This document shows, piece after piece, positions 22,613 to 35,500 of a DNA stretch of 64,000 nt; the first letter of the stretch is position 1; the number at the start of each line of letters is the position of its first letter. Position numbers and translations under genes: made by a program. The DNA lies in NCBI RefSeq assembly GCF_030272615.1, contig NC_081406.1, positions 233,360,396-233,424,395 of the forward strand, given 5' to 3'. This stretch comes from Cryptomeria japonica (lineage: Eukaryota > Streptophyta > Pinopsida > Cupressales > Cupressaceae). Below the pieces are notes generated by a model. That model was not told the DNA's origin. It searched no databases and worked only from the letters and a program-made list of their open reading frames with translations.

Positions 22613-24560
22613 AGGTGGTAGAAGTTGCTAGAACAATTTTAGAAACTGAAAAATTCAGTGTTACAGTGACAGAAAAGGAGGCAAAAGAAAAAGCTAATCT
22701 CCAATTGAAATTGGAAACAATCTTGAAGGATTATATTAAGGCTAAAGAGGGAATAGCTAACTAAGACAACATCAGTGCTAGACTTCATAGTAAGTTGGCA
22801 GGACAACACCATCAAGATGAATCCTCTACTCTAATGATAGCTTCTTCTCCAACAAGACCTCCCCCTACAAGTCCTACCATATAATATCCTACTTCTCCTA
22901 TGCCTTCTGGTTTACAATCAACTGAAACTATTCAACATGAGTTGGAAAAGCTAAAACAGGCTCAATCCTTGTTTGCAAGCAAATATGAGGAAAAGGTAAA
23001 GGCCACAATTTTAAAATTTGCTGATTCAGTTAGGGCCTCTGTCATGCATATTTGTATGAAGAGGATTCTGAATATTTTGACTAAATTAAGAGAAGATGAG
23101 ACCACTCTGGAACTGATTCTGAATAAGTGGATGCCTAGGGGAAAGGACTTAGAGCTTATGTGTTTAGCTCATGCATATGTAGAGGCAAATGACAGTCTCA
23201 GATCCACTTGTGAATTCATAAAAGAAATTAATGTACTCTTAGAAGAAAGGGTGGGTGTCAAGAGAAAAGCCCAATTATACAGGAAAGAATATTTTGATCA
23301 CAAATATGAGTTGTTCCTCAGGGCTTTTGTTGGTCCAACTCAACTAAAAGAGGAGAAGGCATGGATGAAAGAGCTGGACCATAAATTGTCCTAAAGGGTT
23401 AATGAAATAATCAACAACAATGACACGTCCTTATTTGTCAAGACAATTGAGGAGATTGAAAAGGTAAAGTGACACTATGGTTTCATAGAAACAGAGATTG
23501 GGTAGTTAAGGGTCACTTGGAAAAGGCTAGAAGGGATGAAGAAGAGTATTGTTAGCTTCTCTTGGCCAAGTGATGACATGTTCTAGAAGTGGAAGGACAA
23601 GTATGTTGGACAAAGAGAAGATATTCTAGAACAGTAAGAAGATGTTGCAGTGGAACAACAAACTGAAGAGGCCAATGATACTGAAAAGGACTTGTAACTG
23701 TTTCTTGAAGGATATTGCAGGTTGTAACAAACTTTTCCTAGGAATGTTTGAAGCTTGTATGCATCCATGATAGTATAAATGGATACCAGGACTAGTAAAA
23801 AAGGCATCACAAGAATTTTTGTAAGAAAACTGTACAGAAATATATCTAGGGTTTTTCTGGTTTTTACAGAGAATACTTTGAGTCATGTAAAGAATATTTT
23901 CAAAAATGAATATAAAGATATAGATCAATACTTTTCAAGCCTAAATATGTGTTGTCTTCTAGTGTACACTCGTTAATTTGCTGGTTTCATTTGAATAGTC
24001 TAGGGTTATTTGATTGAACATGGATTGTAAAGCAGTCATATGGGTATGCTTCTAGCTTTTCTCTTCAAGGAAGAGGAATTAAATATGCATGAAATGTCTC
24101 CATCAGTAAATTAATTATTTTCTCACTCTAAATTTGATGAATAGTTTTAGTTTTAAGAAGATAAAATCATGTACATGTAAGGCATGTATGGGGTTAACAT
24201 AAGGTTGAGGTGGTGAAATGTATGAGATTGTTAGTTTTAGAGATATAATTTGATTTGGGTAACTCTATAGCCCAAATAAGGCATTGGCATCCAATTGTGG
24301 GATTCTTTCTATCTTTCTTGAAGATCAATACTAAAAATGAATACAAGTTTTTCTTTTATTGTTTTAGTTTCATTGAGGTGATGAAATCCACAGGTTTTTT
24401 AGCATTGGTTTACTATGGATCTCATTTTTAAAGTGTGAAAATATTCACAGAAGGTACACCCACCTGAACTTTGGATAAGTTCAAAGTGTAGAAGGTTCTA
24501 AAACCTTGTTATATGTTACTCTAGAGTTCTATTTCCCTAATCTCTTCATATGCAGACAAC
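22613..24560 (+). mobile_element. Relic R1: plus-strand piece of a related LORF-bearing LTR
   Basis: It starts abruptly at the 5' end of element Z and holds the C-terminal part of a LORF followed by LTR-end-like sequence. The piece at 24455-24520 (ggtacacccacctgaacttt, then agtgtagaaggtt) is the reverse complement of 15.90-15.96 kb in the Z LTR. Z inserted into this older copy. The right end meets a relic in the opposite orientation. Confidence 0.6.
22615..23697 (+). pseudogene. C-terminal part of a second LORF copy
   Basis: This is an open plus-strand frame of 361 codons, truncated on the left by element Z and ending DL-TAA at 23697, like the Z LORF. Residues align along the length with LORF: EKEAKEKANLQLKLETIL against EREAKEKADLQIKLETIL, HELEKLKQAQSLFASKYEEK against HELENLKQAQALYAKKYEER, and YRKEYFDHKYELFLRAFVGP against YKKEYTDQVFELLLEGFVSP. 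Stops are at about 22762, 22882, 23392, 23470 and 23503 and near the end. Two of them, the stop after SWPSDDMF and TAA after EDILEQ, sit at the same places as stops in the Z copy. The sequence is mainly coiled coil. Confidence 0.65.
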
Positions 24561-24564
24561 GTTG

Positions 24565-27250
24565 TTCATTTTCTTGCGGGAGGATAGGAGGGAAATCAAA
24601 TTTTAGACTAACACATTCTAAACTCAAATATAGGATCATAAATATCCACACATTATCCTGAATCCAAAATGATTGCTCGTACAATTTTAACTCTTCCTTG
24701 AAAAGTACCTAAGAACAGCCATTACACTCCCACTTTGAGAGGACAAACCCAAACTCCATTGAAGACGGGATTCATTGAAAATAAGAAAAGGCCTAGAGAT
24801 AATCCAATAAACTTTATATATGCCTTACATATATGTGACCTGCAATAGAAAACATTTACAACAAGAAGATACTCTATTACTTGAAAAGGGACATTGTATT
24901 ACAAATTTGGCAAAAAGCTCAGAATTGGAATCCGAGATTATGGAGCCTTGATCACAAAAATTTAGAACCCCTACAAAATGAAAAGACTCTCGAATAATAA
25001 GGAAAGGGAGGACAAAATCAGATCTTATCCTTTGACAACAACAACCACCCTATCCTTCAGCAATAACTGCCCACACAACATGTCCTGCAGAACATCCAAT
25101 CTCTCTGACTAAAATCCAATTTGAGATCCTGAGGTAACTGCCCCAAATGCATTTGTCATGGGCTACACTTAACAACAGAATCAGATTCCTTGGATCAAGA
25201 GATTTCCAACGATATCTAACACTTATATATCGGGCAAAAAATAATCCCCTAGTCATCAATCTTTCTGCAGGTCTGTCGTTTAAGTTTCTACCTGATCACC
25301 ATAGTCAAAAATCACATTTAAATCTTTGGATTTTTCTATGCAAGCCTCTACCATGCATCTCCACCATGTGGCATCATTTGGTTCATTCTGAGGCCTTTCT
25401 CATGCCACCTCAACAGCGTCTAGGTCCACCACCGAAATAAAACTCTTTGTTTCTTCCCTGGCTTTCTTGTTCTTTATTTTCTCCAGACTGCTTTTCTTCT
25501 CTACCGGGCCCCACTGCTTGGTCACCAAGTTGCGGCCTTTAGCCACCAAGAAAATTAATGTTGTGACTTGGCGATAGCCGTTGATCTTCCTTCAATCACC
25601 ATCACTGTTGATCTTCTCTAACTTGTCCGGCTTTACCTCAACTAAGCAGCTCCCTCTATTACTTTCTTTTCTAGTGGGCCTGACACGTGGCACATCTTGA
25701 TTTGCCTTTGGATCCATCTAGACAGCCATCATACCATCCACTTGGTCAGTTTCTATGTCGCATGTGATAACCATCATGCAATTTCACATAGTGATATAGT
25801 GACAACCATAGATCTTCCCTTAAGCTGCTCAATCCTTAATGCCTGGGTCGCTTCACATTTAGCGCACGTGCTTTGTCACCAAGTTGCATGGGATATTTGG
25901 TGAGAACCTTCATCCTATGGTATGGCAACAACTGTTAGATCATCTCGCCCCACCATTGATCCTTCCTAACCTACTTGGCCTTTACCATCTCTGAATAGCT
26001 CTCTCTTATGCCACAGGGTCACCGCGTGGCATCTCTGGATTTTCTCTCTGATCAACCTGAACTCCACCCATCCAGTCAGGCCTGCCACTTGTCAACCTTT
26101 GGCTCACCATCTGATCCAACTATCTCACCAAGTCATCTCCATCGGACCCACCACCTCTTTTGGTTTTTTCAGCCTCAACCTTTCGGCCAAACTTCCTCTT
26201 CGGCTATCCATTTTTGTGTCTCACCGAAACCACAGTTTCATCGATGCCTTCACTAACCGTCGAAATGAACTACCTACCTTAACCACCTGCATTAACTGTC
26301 AGCCACGGTTCACCGCTAGTGGTTTGTCACCAAGTCATGACCTTTATCTAGCGAGCATTTTCATGTCGCGATATAGCAATAGCCCTTGGATCCATCTTGA
26401 TCACCATTGATCGGACTTGACTTGCTCGGTCGTTACCTTCCCTCTAAATGGCTACATCATCTTCTCCACCACATGGCACCTCCACTTCATGAGCTATGTG
26501 TCATGACTTGACACCTCATGACTTGCTCAGTGATTACCTCGACGCCACCTGATCTGTTAGCTCATCACTCACCAAGTTGCAGCTTTTAATGGTCGAGCAT
26601 TTTTGTCATGCGGTATAGCAACCGTTGTCTGATCTTATGTAGCCTACTCACTATTTAATCCTCCCTTTTGCCGCAAAATTAAGCCGCACTGAGATGCACA
26701 CGCACGCAGGGGGGGTGGGGGGCACCACTTTTCTTATCGGCCACTTGCCAAAAGCTCGTGAGCTTTGACACTTAAGATATATGCGACCTTACACATAAAT
26801 ACTGAAATGCTCCTCCCTGTGGCCAATGTGGGATAAAATTTTGCCTTAGCCCTTTCCATCGGGTCATCAGGATCTCTCCAAACATGCAAACTCGATGGTT
26901 GATGCCATCATTCCGGGCTCCGCACTTCTTTGCACTATCCATCGGGTCATCGGGATAACTTAAGAACTTAATTTATGATGGCCGATGTTGACTTTCGGTG
27001 CTCTGCACCTTTCTCATAGGTCCCACTACTTAGTCGCCATGTCATGGTTGTTAACCATCAAGCACTTTTGGGTTGCGGTATAGCGACAACCGCGAGATCA
27101 GTAGGAACCTACTCGATCTTTAGGAAGCCTAACAGAGACATAGGAAAAGACCAAAAACTTAAGCAAAAATTAAAATTATCAGAACCCGCTTAGCCCTAGA
27201 CATAAAAGGGGGCCCCTCTTGATAACACATAGACCCTCTTGCTTAAGTGG
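24565..27250 (-). repeat. Relic R2: diverged long LTR, minus orientation
   Basis: Segments match the element Y LTR in the same orientation: agaacccctacaaaatgaaa near 24966 against 5340-5380, and cagaatcagattccttgg with a following gatatctaacacttatata near 25180-25235 against 5500-5545. From 25.35 to 26.7 kb it is GC-richer, with many CACGTGG/CACATGG-like words and gtcaccaagttgcgg / gcgatatagcgacaacc repeats. The end at about 27.1-27.25 kb resembles the LTR start region of Z. There is no gene in this stretch; the small frames at 25.1-26.4 kb have no recognisable content. Confidence 0.5.
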
Positions 27251-27534
27251 AAAAAAGGTGATGAGCAAAGACCTTTAGCAAAAGAAAGGGACACATTGAA
27301 CCATGAACCTTGAACCAATTAGCAAATGGTTGAAAATAGATATAACACATTCTCACTTGCCTAATAAAAAATAGTACAAAGCCATGACACAAGCAAGAGA
27401 AATGTTTGAACCTTGAACCTTGAACCAAAAAGGTTCAAGGGTTCAAGTTCAATATGAATTACAACAATGCACTAGAGAGGCTCAATTTTTTAAATATCTA
27501 CATGAAAAAGCAAAAACCTAGAATGCTTAGAGTT
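27251..27534. other. Noncoding stretch with short gaaccttgaacc repeats
   Basis: The words gaaccttgaacc or close variants recur at about 27296, 27409 and 27420, followed by their inverted form ggttcaaggg. This is probably the truncation point of the copia element that follows. I see no gene. Confidence 0.35.
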
Positions 27535-28236
27535 TTATAGGTCCCAACAAGACTTTCTAGGAGATTTTGATCTCCCTTTCGATTTGGACTTATCACGCTT
27601 CTCATTCTTCTTACCTTTCTCCTTAGGTCTTGCATGAATAGTTAGGGCTTCCTTTGAGCTATGGGATACCTTCCTTTGTATCTCTTCACCATGTAGGGCA
27701 CCCACCACATCTTCAGACTTCAAAACAATAGAAGTACTACCGATATCCATAACAAGAGAATCCCATGAACCAGGCAAATAACAAAGTAAGATCTGACATT
27801 TATCCTCTTCGCTCATCTTAACACCAATAGATACTAATTGAGACACCAACATATTGAATGCTTCTAGGTGGTCTACAACTTGTTCACCCTCTTTCATCTT
27901 CAAGGAATACATTTTCTTCCTCAAGAAAATCTAATTTAATAAATATTTTGCTTGATAAATTTTACCAAGCTTAGTCCATAGCTTCTTTGCACTGTTTTCT
28001 TCATGGACATTGATCAGAATAGAGTCTACTAGTCACAGTCTAATTAGACCCTTGGCTTTTCAGTCCATAACATCATACTGAGTCATTGTAGCAAGATCTT
28101 GGGGCCTTTGGACATTCACATCAACAACATCCCATAGATCTTGATCTATTTTTAGATCTTCCATCTTCGGCTTCCACATCTCAAAAATTTTCCCATTAAA
28201 TTTCTCCACCTCTATTTTTCCTAACGAACTTACCAT
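27535..28236 (-). pseudogene. Copia-type Gag (UBN2 family), truncated
   Basis: The frame starts MVSSLGKIEVEKFNGKIFEM and continues with MWKPKMEDLKIDQDLWDVVD, the classic start of plant copia Gag. It then has WTKLGKIYQAKYLLN, LRKKMYSLKMKEGEQVVDHL, LEAFNMLVSQLVSIGVKMSE and LLCYLPGSWDSLVMDI. Two stops break it at about 28035 and 27930. It ends in a K/S-rich basic tail at 27535, before any zinc knuckle. The family is Retrotran_gag_2/UBN2. Confidence 0.85.
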
Positions 28237-28346
28237 CTGAAAATTCCTACAACAAGATCAAAAAGTGCCTTCTGTAAAAGCTCCCACTGAAAACTGGATT
28301 AGTTCAAAAGACCCAACAACCCACAATTGAAACCAAAGGTGATCAA

Positions 28347-28358
28347 GATCTGATACCA
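28347..28358 (-). promoter_or_regulatory. Primer binding site of the truncated copia element
   Basis: The minus strand reads TGGTATCAGATC, the usual initiator-methionine tRNA site of plant copia elements with a change near the end (GAGC expected). Confidence 0.75.
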
Positions 28359-28360
28359 CT

Positions 28361-29230
28361 TGTAAGGAAGTTAAGTAGTGGAGCAACTTCCTACCCTAAC
28401 ATTGAGAGGAGGTTAATGCAAAAAAAATTACAGATTGTTGCAATAGTTATAGAAAATAGAAATGATATAATAATAATCAAACCATAACACAGTGATTTAT
28501 GTGGGGAAAACCCTTTCGGGAGAAAAACACCACACTCCAAAAGCCACCTAATATATTATTCCATAATCAAAACAAATTGTAATATACTTGTAGAGAAAGC
28601 TCTTCGCGGGAGTACCACTAATTAGAGATTCAAAGGTAACTCTACAGCTATAAGTCTCTTACACACAACCTTTATCGCACGCACCTCATATATAGGAGAT
28701 ACAATACAAGAAACCGTCAAGTGGTATTACAAAAACCATGAGCTAAACCACCCAATATGGTGTAGCCAAACTTATCTCCCTTATAGATGTCCTATAACGT
28801 GTCCCTCCCTTTTTACAGCTCATTTATGTGTCCGATGTATTTTATATTTCCTATTTCAGGAGTACAAACTTTTGGATGCCATAACTTGTGAACGGTGTGT
28901 CCGTTTGACGAACAATTTGAAGCTCCAAAAAGCTTGCAAAGTGCTCTATTGCCTCATAAGCCACTACGCCGGTTAGACCTACTTTTTAGGACATTTTGGG
29001 GCCTCTAAAGTCCTCAAAATCAAATTTAAACCTTTCATTGGACCCCTCCAAAATGGAAAATTTAATATCCTCAAAACTAGCTATGATCATGTGACGTAAC
29101 TTTACAGGAATGCTTATCTAGCCATTCACAAGTTTCAAGGATAATTTTGTACCATTTTGTGCTCAAATGAAAACTTACTATAAATAGTAACCTCATGTAA
29201 ATGTAAGGTTGAGACACCATTTTCCCAACA
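28361..29230 (-). repeat. 5' LTR (870 bp) of the truncated copia element
   Basis: It begins TGTTGGG at 29230 and ends TTACA at 28361. It contains the gtggggaaaaccctttcggg segment seen in plant copia LTRs. No partner LTR is in the window. Confidence 0.7.
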
Positions 29231-29755
29231 GCCTGAGCTATATCTCTTCTTTATCCCACACCCGCCTCACAAGGATACTTCACTATTTCCCTTACGATGT
29301 GAATTTGCTCATTAGTTTTGAGTCCCACCTTATGGGAAAACATAGCCATATGCACTCTCCTATTTCTAGTCTCACTAACTCATTTGGGTGCATTTTCCGA
29401 CGAAAAATTTCTAATGAACTATGGGATTTCTTTCATTTTCTCAGATCTTAGGAGGTAATTTGTGTCAAATTTATTTTGTTTATTTAAATATTGCCCGATG
29501 TTCATCAGAATTCTAGCAAAACCAGTTATTGTCAGAATCTTGCTCAATGTTTGTCAAAATTTCAACGAAAAACAAAAAAGTGAAAAAGTGAAAAAAAAAC
29601 CGCACGCAAACAACATTTTTCGTACTTGTGACATTGTTTTGCTTGGTTTGTGAAGGTTATAGACCGAATTTTCCATAGCACAATTGTTTTTCCTATGAAG
29701 AAAAATCATGTAAGATAATATCAATGAAGAACAAAATAAGGAGAGAAATTCTATA
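29231..29755. other. Noncoding stretch before the CACTA transposase exons
   Basis: It is AT-rich. Two related phrases occur, agcccgatgttcatcagaatt-like at 29495 and tgctcaatgtttgtcaaaat at 29542. There is no coding support. It may be promoter or 5' UTR of the CACTA gene. Confidence 0.3.
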
Positions 29756-31040
29756 TTGTGGTCTAGCTTGAAAAGAAATGGTGATGGGAAATGTTATCGT
29801 CCCTACAAAAGTTGTAAGGGCTTAAAGACTAGAAGACTTGTAATCACAATAGTTGAGAAACATTGTATGAAACATGATCACATTGAAGGGGGGCATGATT
29901 ATCATCCAATGGTAAGTTGTTCATTATATGTGTTTATATTGATTGCATTTGTAAATGTTTATATCATTTTAATAATTTATATACATAAAAAGTCACTTGT
30001 TAATGAAATCATGATCATGGTTTATTTATGTTGATCATTTTTTATATAGGTGTGGCACCCTAGGGCACATGATATGGACTACCATGACCCAAAGAATGTG
30101 GTTTTCCAAGTGGAGGAACATGGAGGCATGAATATCGAAGTTGAAGATAATGATCCTATGGAAGAAGATGATCATGTGCTAGAAAACATAGTTGAAGATG
30201 ATGATACAAATACATTGATCCATGACACATTTAGTACTGGCATAGCTAATCATGACGATCAAGATAAATTTGATGTTGTTCATGATTTACCTATACTTAA
30301 GAAGGCATACGAGCCCCTTTATGAAGGCTCCCAAACAACTCTTCTTTTTGTTGTATTGTTGTTGGTGAACTTGAAGGTTATGAATGGTTTTTCCAACATA
30401 ACAATCTCACATATGTTAAGGTATGTCATATATGTCGTCTTTCTCAATCTATTTTTGTTGTTATTTTATCACTAATAAATAAAAGGTGAAATATGTACCA
30501 TTAATATTCTTTATATTAACAAGTTAATTTTTTTGTTCTAAATTGATAGGTGATATTTTGTTACCACCATCAAATATTCTACCTTGCTCATATCGAGGAT
30601 TATCTGCCATTATGAAAGATATTGGAATGGAGTATCAAGAAATAGATGCATGTCCCAATGATCATATTATATATCATAAACAACATGAATTTGCAAAAGA
30701 ATGCTCTGAATGTCATATAAATAGATATCGAATAGATCAACTAACAAAAAGGGTGCCTCATAAGTTTCTTCGTTATATTCCCATTACTCCGCGTTTGCAA
30801 CAATTATTTAGGTGTGAAAGCTTGGTGCAATTTATGGATTACCATGCATGCAATAGAAGTCAAGATGACATTCTTCAAATTCCTGCAGATGGTTCTACAT
30901 TTACGGATATAGAGGAAAAATGACCACACTTTAAAGAAGAACCTCGTAATCTCAGGATTTTATTGGCAGTGGATGGTGTCAATCCATTTGGAGAGCTGAG
31001 ATCTATTTACTCAGTATGGTTTATTTTTGTTATCAACAAT
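29756..31040 (+). pseudogene. TNP2-type transposase, N-terminal exons
   Basis: Three exons can be read with GT-AG borders: about 29756-29911, 30050-30420 and 30550 onward. The splice at 29911/30050 joins YHPM to VWHPRAHDMDYHD in frame. Exon 3 has the TNP2 block: EIDACPNDHIIYHKQHEF, then CSECHINRYR, then VPHKFLRYIPITPRLQQLF, then a segment matching the MRWHAEKR region (FMDYHACNRSQDDILQIPAD), then LAVDGVNPFG. A TGA at about 30921 interrupts it. It would cut and move CACTA elements. Exon 3 is broken by the copia insertion at 31045. Confidence 0.85.
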
Positions 31041-31045
31041 AACAT

Positions 31046-32272
31046 TGATGAATACTAAGAGGGGGGGGTGAATTATTATACCAAAAAATATTGTACTTAA
31101 ACACTTTAATAGTCTAGCAGTAAACCGGTAAAACAATTTAGCAAACAAACCAGTTAACACACATGCAAACCAAATAGCAAATAATGCATTCACCCATAGA
31201 AGCACAATCACCATAACACAAGATATTTTGAAATGGAAACCCAAATGGGAAAAACCACAGTGAGATGAAACTCACAAGTAACTATCTGCAAAATAGTAAC
31301 TAGGCCAGTTAAGGTCAGACCAGTTAAGGTCATACAATGTTCTTTACCAGAACAAATCCTATTAGGAATCTCAATCTCTGTTAGGAGATAAGTCCAATTA
31401 AAGACTACCTTGTGAGAGGATTTCAGATCCACAAATGTGAACCACCTTGTTAGAGCATTTACAAAGGCTTTTTCGGGCCTACCCGATTAAGGGTTTCTAA
31501 CTTGTCAAAGATGTGAGTAATCAACAAGTGAATGATCTAGTAAATGGCACAATTTGCTTGATTAGATATATTGTAGCTCATAGATAATGCATTTCAACAT
31601 TACTTTAGTCTTCAGTAACTCCTTACTCTGTTACAACTCATAGACTTGATCTTCTCAATTAAGATCGCACATTCAAGAGGTTTTTCAACCACTACAAAAC
31701 CTAATAGCTATATTTGCATTCTCTCTCTTTGAAAACCCTAGACATAATGTCCTTAAAAGGAATCTGATTTCATGCCAGTCCAATAGGATTTCATTATAAG
31801 TTCCTAGCTTCATTGTGTCTAAACACATTTGATAACACGACACAAAAACACCATCAAAGTGTTGGTGGATGGTAACTCATCCCAAAAATATACCGGTTGG
31901 TAACTCATCACACAGTATTACCGATTTGTCAAACTTTCCAGTTACCGATTGGTGACAGAGTAATATCGGTTTAACGGATTACCGGTTGACAAAAATTGAA
32001 GACTGGGAAAAATATAACTGTCGCTTCTAGCTCCTTTGCTCCATTCTGCTTGAGATCCTTAAACCGCTTGATCTCTCTATGCCGCTTGGGTCTTTATACT
32101 ACTTGAGATTAGTAAACACTTTCTACATAACAACAGTAGTCTAAAAGACTACAACATGATACCGGTTTGGAACAATTACCAGTTGAGCATAATTCATACA
32201 TTCTAAAAGTGATCTCATAGCAAGTGTGTGTCCATCAATGACAATCACAACATAATCATCAAAATGCCAACA
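31046..32272 (-). repeat. 3' LTR of the gag-only copia element
   Basis: It matches 37550-38777 along its whole length with scattered substitutions and small indels. It contains the gtggaaacccaaatgggaaa-type segment and several aaccggt/taccggt words. Confidence 0.92.
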
Positions 32273-32284
32273 ATCTCCCCCTTT
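32273..32284 (-). promoter_or_regulatory. Polypurine tract of the gag-only copia element
   Basis: The minus strand reads AAAGGGGGAGAT directly before TGTTGGCA. This is the standard plus-strand primer position and a typical copia form. Confidence 0.85.
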
Positions 32285-32583
32285 GGCATTGATGGCAATA
32301 ATTAGGAAAAAAAAATTTGACTTCTAACTATTTTACAACAAAATCATGCCATAAAAAAAATTACTCCCCCGAAGCATATACACTATCCCTTTTGCAGACC
32401 ATACAATGTATACTACTTTCTTATAGAGATAGACATGAAAGTATACATAGCATGCATCAAAATTTAAATACAGATGCTACTCCCCATCTAAGTTTTAATT
32501 CAAGTATACTACTCCCCCTTTGCCAACAATGACAAAGTACAGCTGAATAACCCCTGTTCTATTAGCATTAACAAAATAAGAGT

Positions 32584-35500
32584 TTATGACAATAGAGAAT
32601 GAAATTTGTCAAAAATGGATTTAAAGTCTTGCATAAATGTCTTCATGGATAAAGACCATGATTGAAGCAATGAGGTAGCAACCTCATTCTTTGTTTGCAT
32701 CTGATAAACCTTCTCCTCCATGGCATCCATGGTACTCATCTCTTGAGTAACCGTTAGGGCATCTATATTGAGGTAGTATTTCTGGAGAGTTTGCAGTCTT
32801 GGTAGTAGGACCAGTTGAAGTTCCTTCAAATTACGTGTCCAGTTGCTTATCTCTGCCTCTATTCTTGTAGACTGAAGTTGAAATCGGTGAGCAGTTTGTC
32901 CATATGTGGAGAATGAATCATATGGCATCTTGAAGGTGCTAATAAATGACTGCATATTAGATTGTAGTTTTTCCTTCTGAGTGAGCTCATCATCACAGAA
33001 TAAATGAGGCTGACAAATCTTGTTGACTAGTAGATTGCCCTCATCCATTGCATCTCTAATGTCCTTTTGTGCCTTCTGAAGTTCCGACTGAAGCTCATTC
33101 AACTTCTTCACCAAGGCAATGTTCAAAGCCTTTTCATGCTCCTTTTTGGCATTTGTTTCTGCAACTTCTTCTAGGCTTTGGACCTATTCTTCCACAACTG
33201 TACATAGAAGCTTTAATTGGGCAAGTGAGGAATTGGTACTAGGGAGTTTTGTACTGGGTATCAAAAAGGTGAGTGTTTCCACCGCAATTTGGATAACATC
33301 TTCCTCCTTTTTCCTTCTTAGAGCATCCAATCGCTCTTGAGCAAGCTTAATGCTCTGCAACAGATCTGATTCATTTGCAGACTGGAGGTCAATAGAACTG
33401 GTAATGTCAGCCAGTTTGGCTTGACTACCAGTTGCCTTTGGAGTCTCCATCTGAGTGCTCTGTGCCACTTCTTCTTTCTCTTTGGCTCTTTTCTTGTCTT
33501 CTTCTGCCTTCTTTTTCTCCTCTTCTTTCTGCTTCTCTTCATCTTCATCCTTTTTCTTCTCCTCTTCCTTTTTCTTCTCCTCTTCCTTTCTCTTCTCCTC
33601 TTCCTTTTCCACTTTCTTCTTCTTCTTCTCATCCTCTTGTTTCTTATTCTCCACTTCTTTTCTCTTTTATTCCTCTTTCTTTTTCTTCTCATTCTCTTTC
33701 TTCTTTTCCTGTTCTGCTTGTTTTGTCTTTTCTATCTCCTATTTCTTCTTCTCTTCCTCTGCCTGTTTTCTCTTGTCTTCCTCCTATTTCTCCTGACCTT
33801 CTATTTCTATTGGTGCATCTGGAGTAAAATTTTCATCATTTAAGGCATCAACATCAATCGGTTCCATTTGAGTGGTGACCGATTCTCCTTCACTGTTGTA
33901 TACTTCATCCGGTTGAGTGATTTTTGGTTGCTCTGATTTCCTGTTGGCTTCGGCCACTTCATGCAATCTTAAAGCTGATTGAGCAAGGGAGTGGGTATCT
34001 TTTACCACTTTCAAAACTTTTCCTTCCAATAATAGGAGTCTTCTTCTTCTCATGAAGAAGAGGCCCTTATATCTCTCCACTACTTCATACAATTATGATC
34101 TAGGTACATCAGTGAACTAATGTGAAAATACTTCTTCTCTTATCCCTTGCTCTTTTTCTATGGCAATGCACCATTTTTTTATCTAAAGAGTTATATAAAG
34201 AATCAGGTGTCTTAGACTTAATTTTTGAAGGCCACCAATCATTAATACATAAATAATTAATAACTTCCTGTTCAACTTCTTCCTTTTCAACATCATTAAA
34301 ATCATCAAAACATTCTTTCAAATCACCAAGTACTTTTCTGCTAATGTTTTTAATCATTCTTTGACAATGTGTCAAAGGTTTGTAAGAGGAAATATCAATA
34401 TTTATCGGTGTCGATGTTGCCAGTTCACTCTTTGTCTTTTTCCTCATTTGCCCAGTCTTCTTAGGTTGTTCTTCAGAGACAATGTCCTCTGAGTCTAGTG
34501 TATTGATTTTTGTCTTTCGCTTCCTCTCAAAGACTTTGGCAGGTGCCACTTTCGGTTTCTTCTTTACTGGTGACCGCTTGGTCACTCTGGGATTTGCTGG
34601 AGTAACCGGTGTCGATGTTGAAGGCACTGCCTTTCCCTTCTTTATTGAGGGTTCTTGAACCGGTGTAACCCTTTCCAGATAGGTGCCGGTTCTCTTTGCC
34701 TTTGGATCAAGAGGCGAGGCAAGAAGGTAGAGGCATAACCATCCAACATATCATACATTACCTCATATCCCATTGGTTCCACTTCTTCCTATCTAGGCTC
34801 AACCGCCTCCATTATGCACTCATCAACTTTGATGGTGAAGCAGATGTCTTCCTCATACTTTTTGACTATATCACTAGATATTCTTACCCTTTGGTTCATT
34901 TTGCATCTGAACTCATTAAAGTATTTGTTCAACACTTCTGGATAGTCGGTTCCAATCGCTTGTAGGCTTTCCTTGATTTGCTTTGTCATCGGTTGGTCAG
35001 CAAACCATTGAATATCACCTACTCCTGGAAAGTAGCCTTGGAAGTAAAAGAACAACCCAACCAGTAGTTGTCCGAACTTAAATCTCAATGCATTGTCCTG
35101 TTTGATTGACTTGAGATTTAACATAAGTTGTCTTTCCATACAAGTGAACAGATCAAATGATGCATCTTCCTTGATCATCCTATAGGCGGCATTTACTGCT
35201 ACAGCAAAGACAGAGTTGATTCTGTTGGCATGGAACATCCAGTATCCTATCACCATACTTGCATATTTGACAAGATCATCCTTGATTGAATTGACAGTCA
35301 TTCCTCATGAATCGCTCATAGAACTAGTGTGCTTAGTCATTTTTGTCTTGCTAATCTTTCTTAGGCCTGACACTTCACTGACATTGCAAAAACCAGTGAC
35401 TGCACGAATCGCTTCTGGTGTGATATCATGCATTCGCTCTAAGTACATCTTATCACCGTGTACTCTGCTCAAAATAATTCAAATGTGATCATCCAAAAAT

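Larger units (their letters stand above)
27535..29230 (-). mobile_element. Truncated Ty1/copia element: 5' LTR, PBS and gag only
   Basis: The 5' LTR (28361-29230) begins TGTTGGGAAAATGG at 29230 and ends CTTCCTTACA at 28361. Two bases later comes the PBS TGGTATCAGATC (28347-28358), then a gag frame starting at 28236. Nothing after gag survives and no second LTR was found. Confidence 0.75.

Noticed and set aside
33421-33843. Several long open frames on the plus strand rich in F, L and S
   Set aside because: They are readings of the opposite strand of the K/E coiled-coil tract; composition alone explains them.
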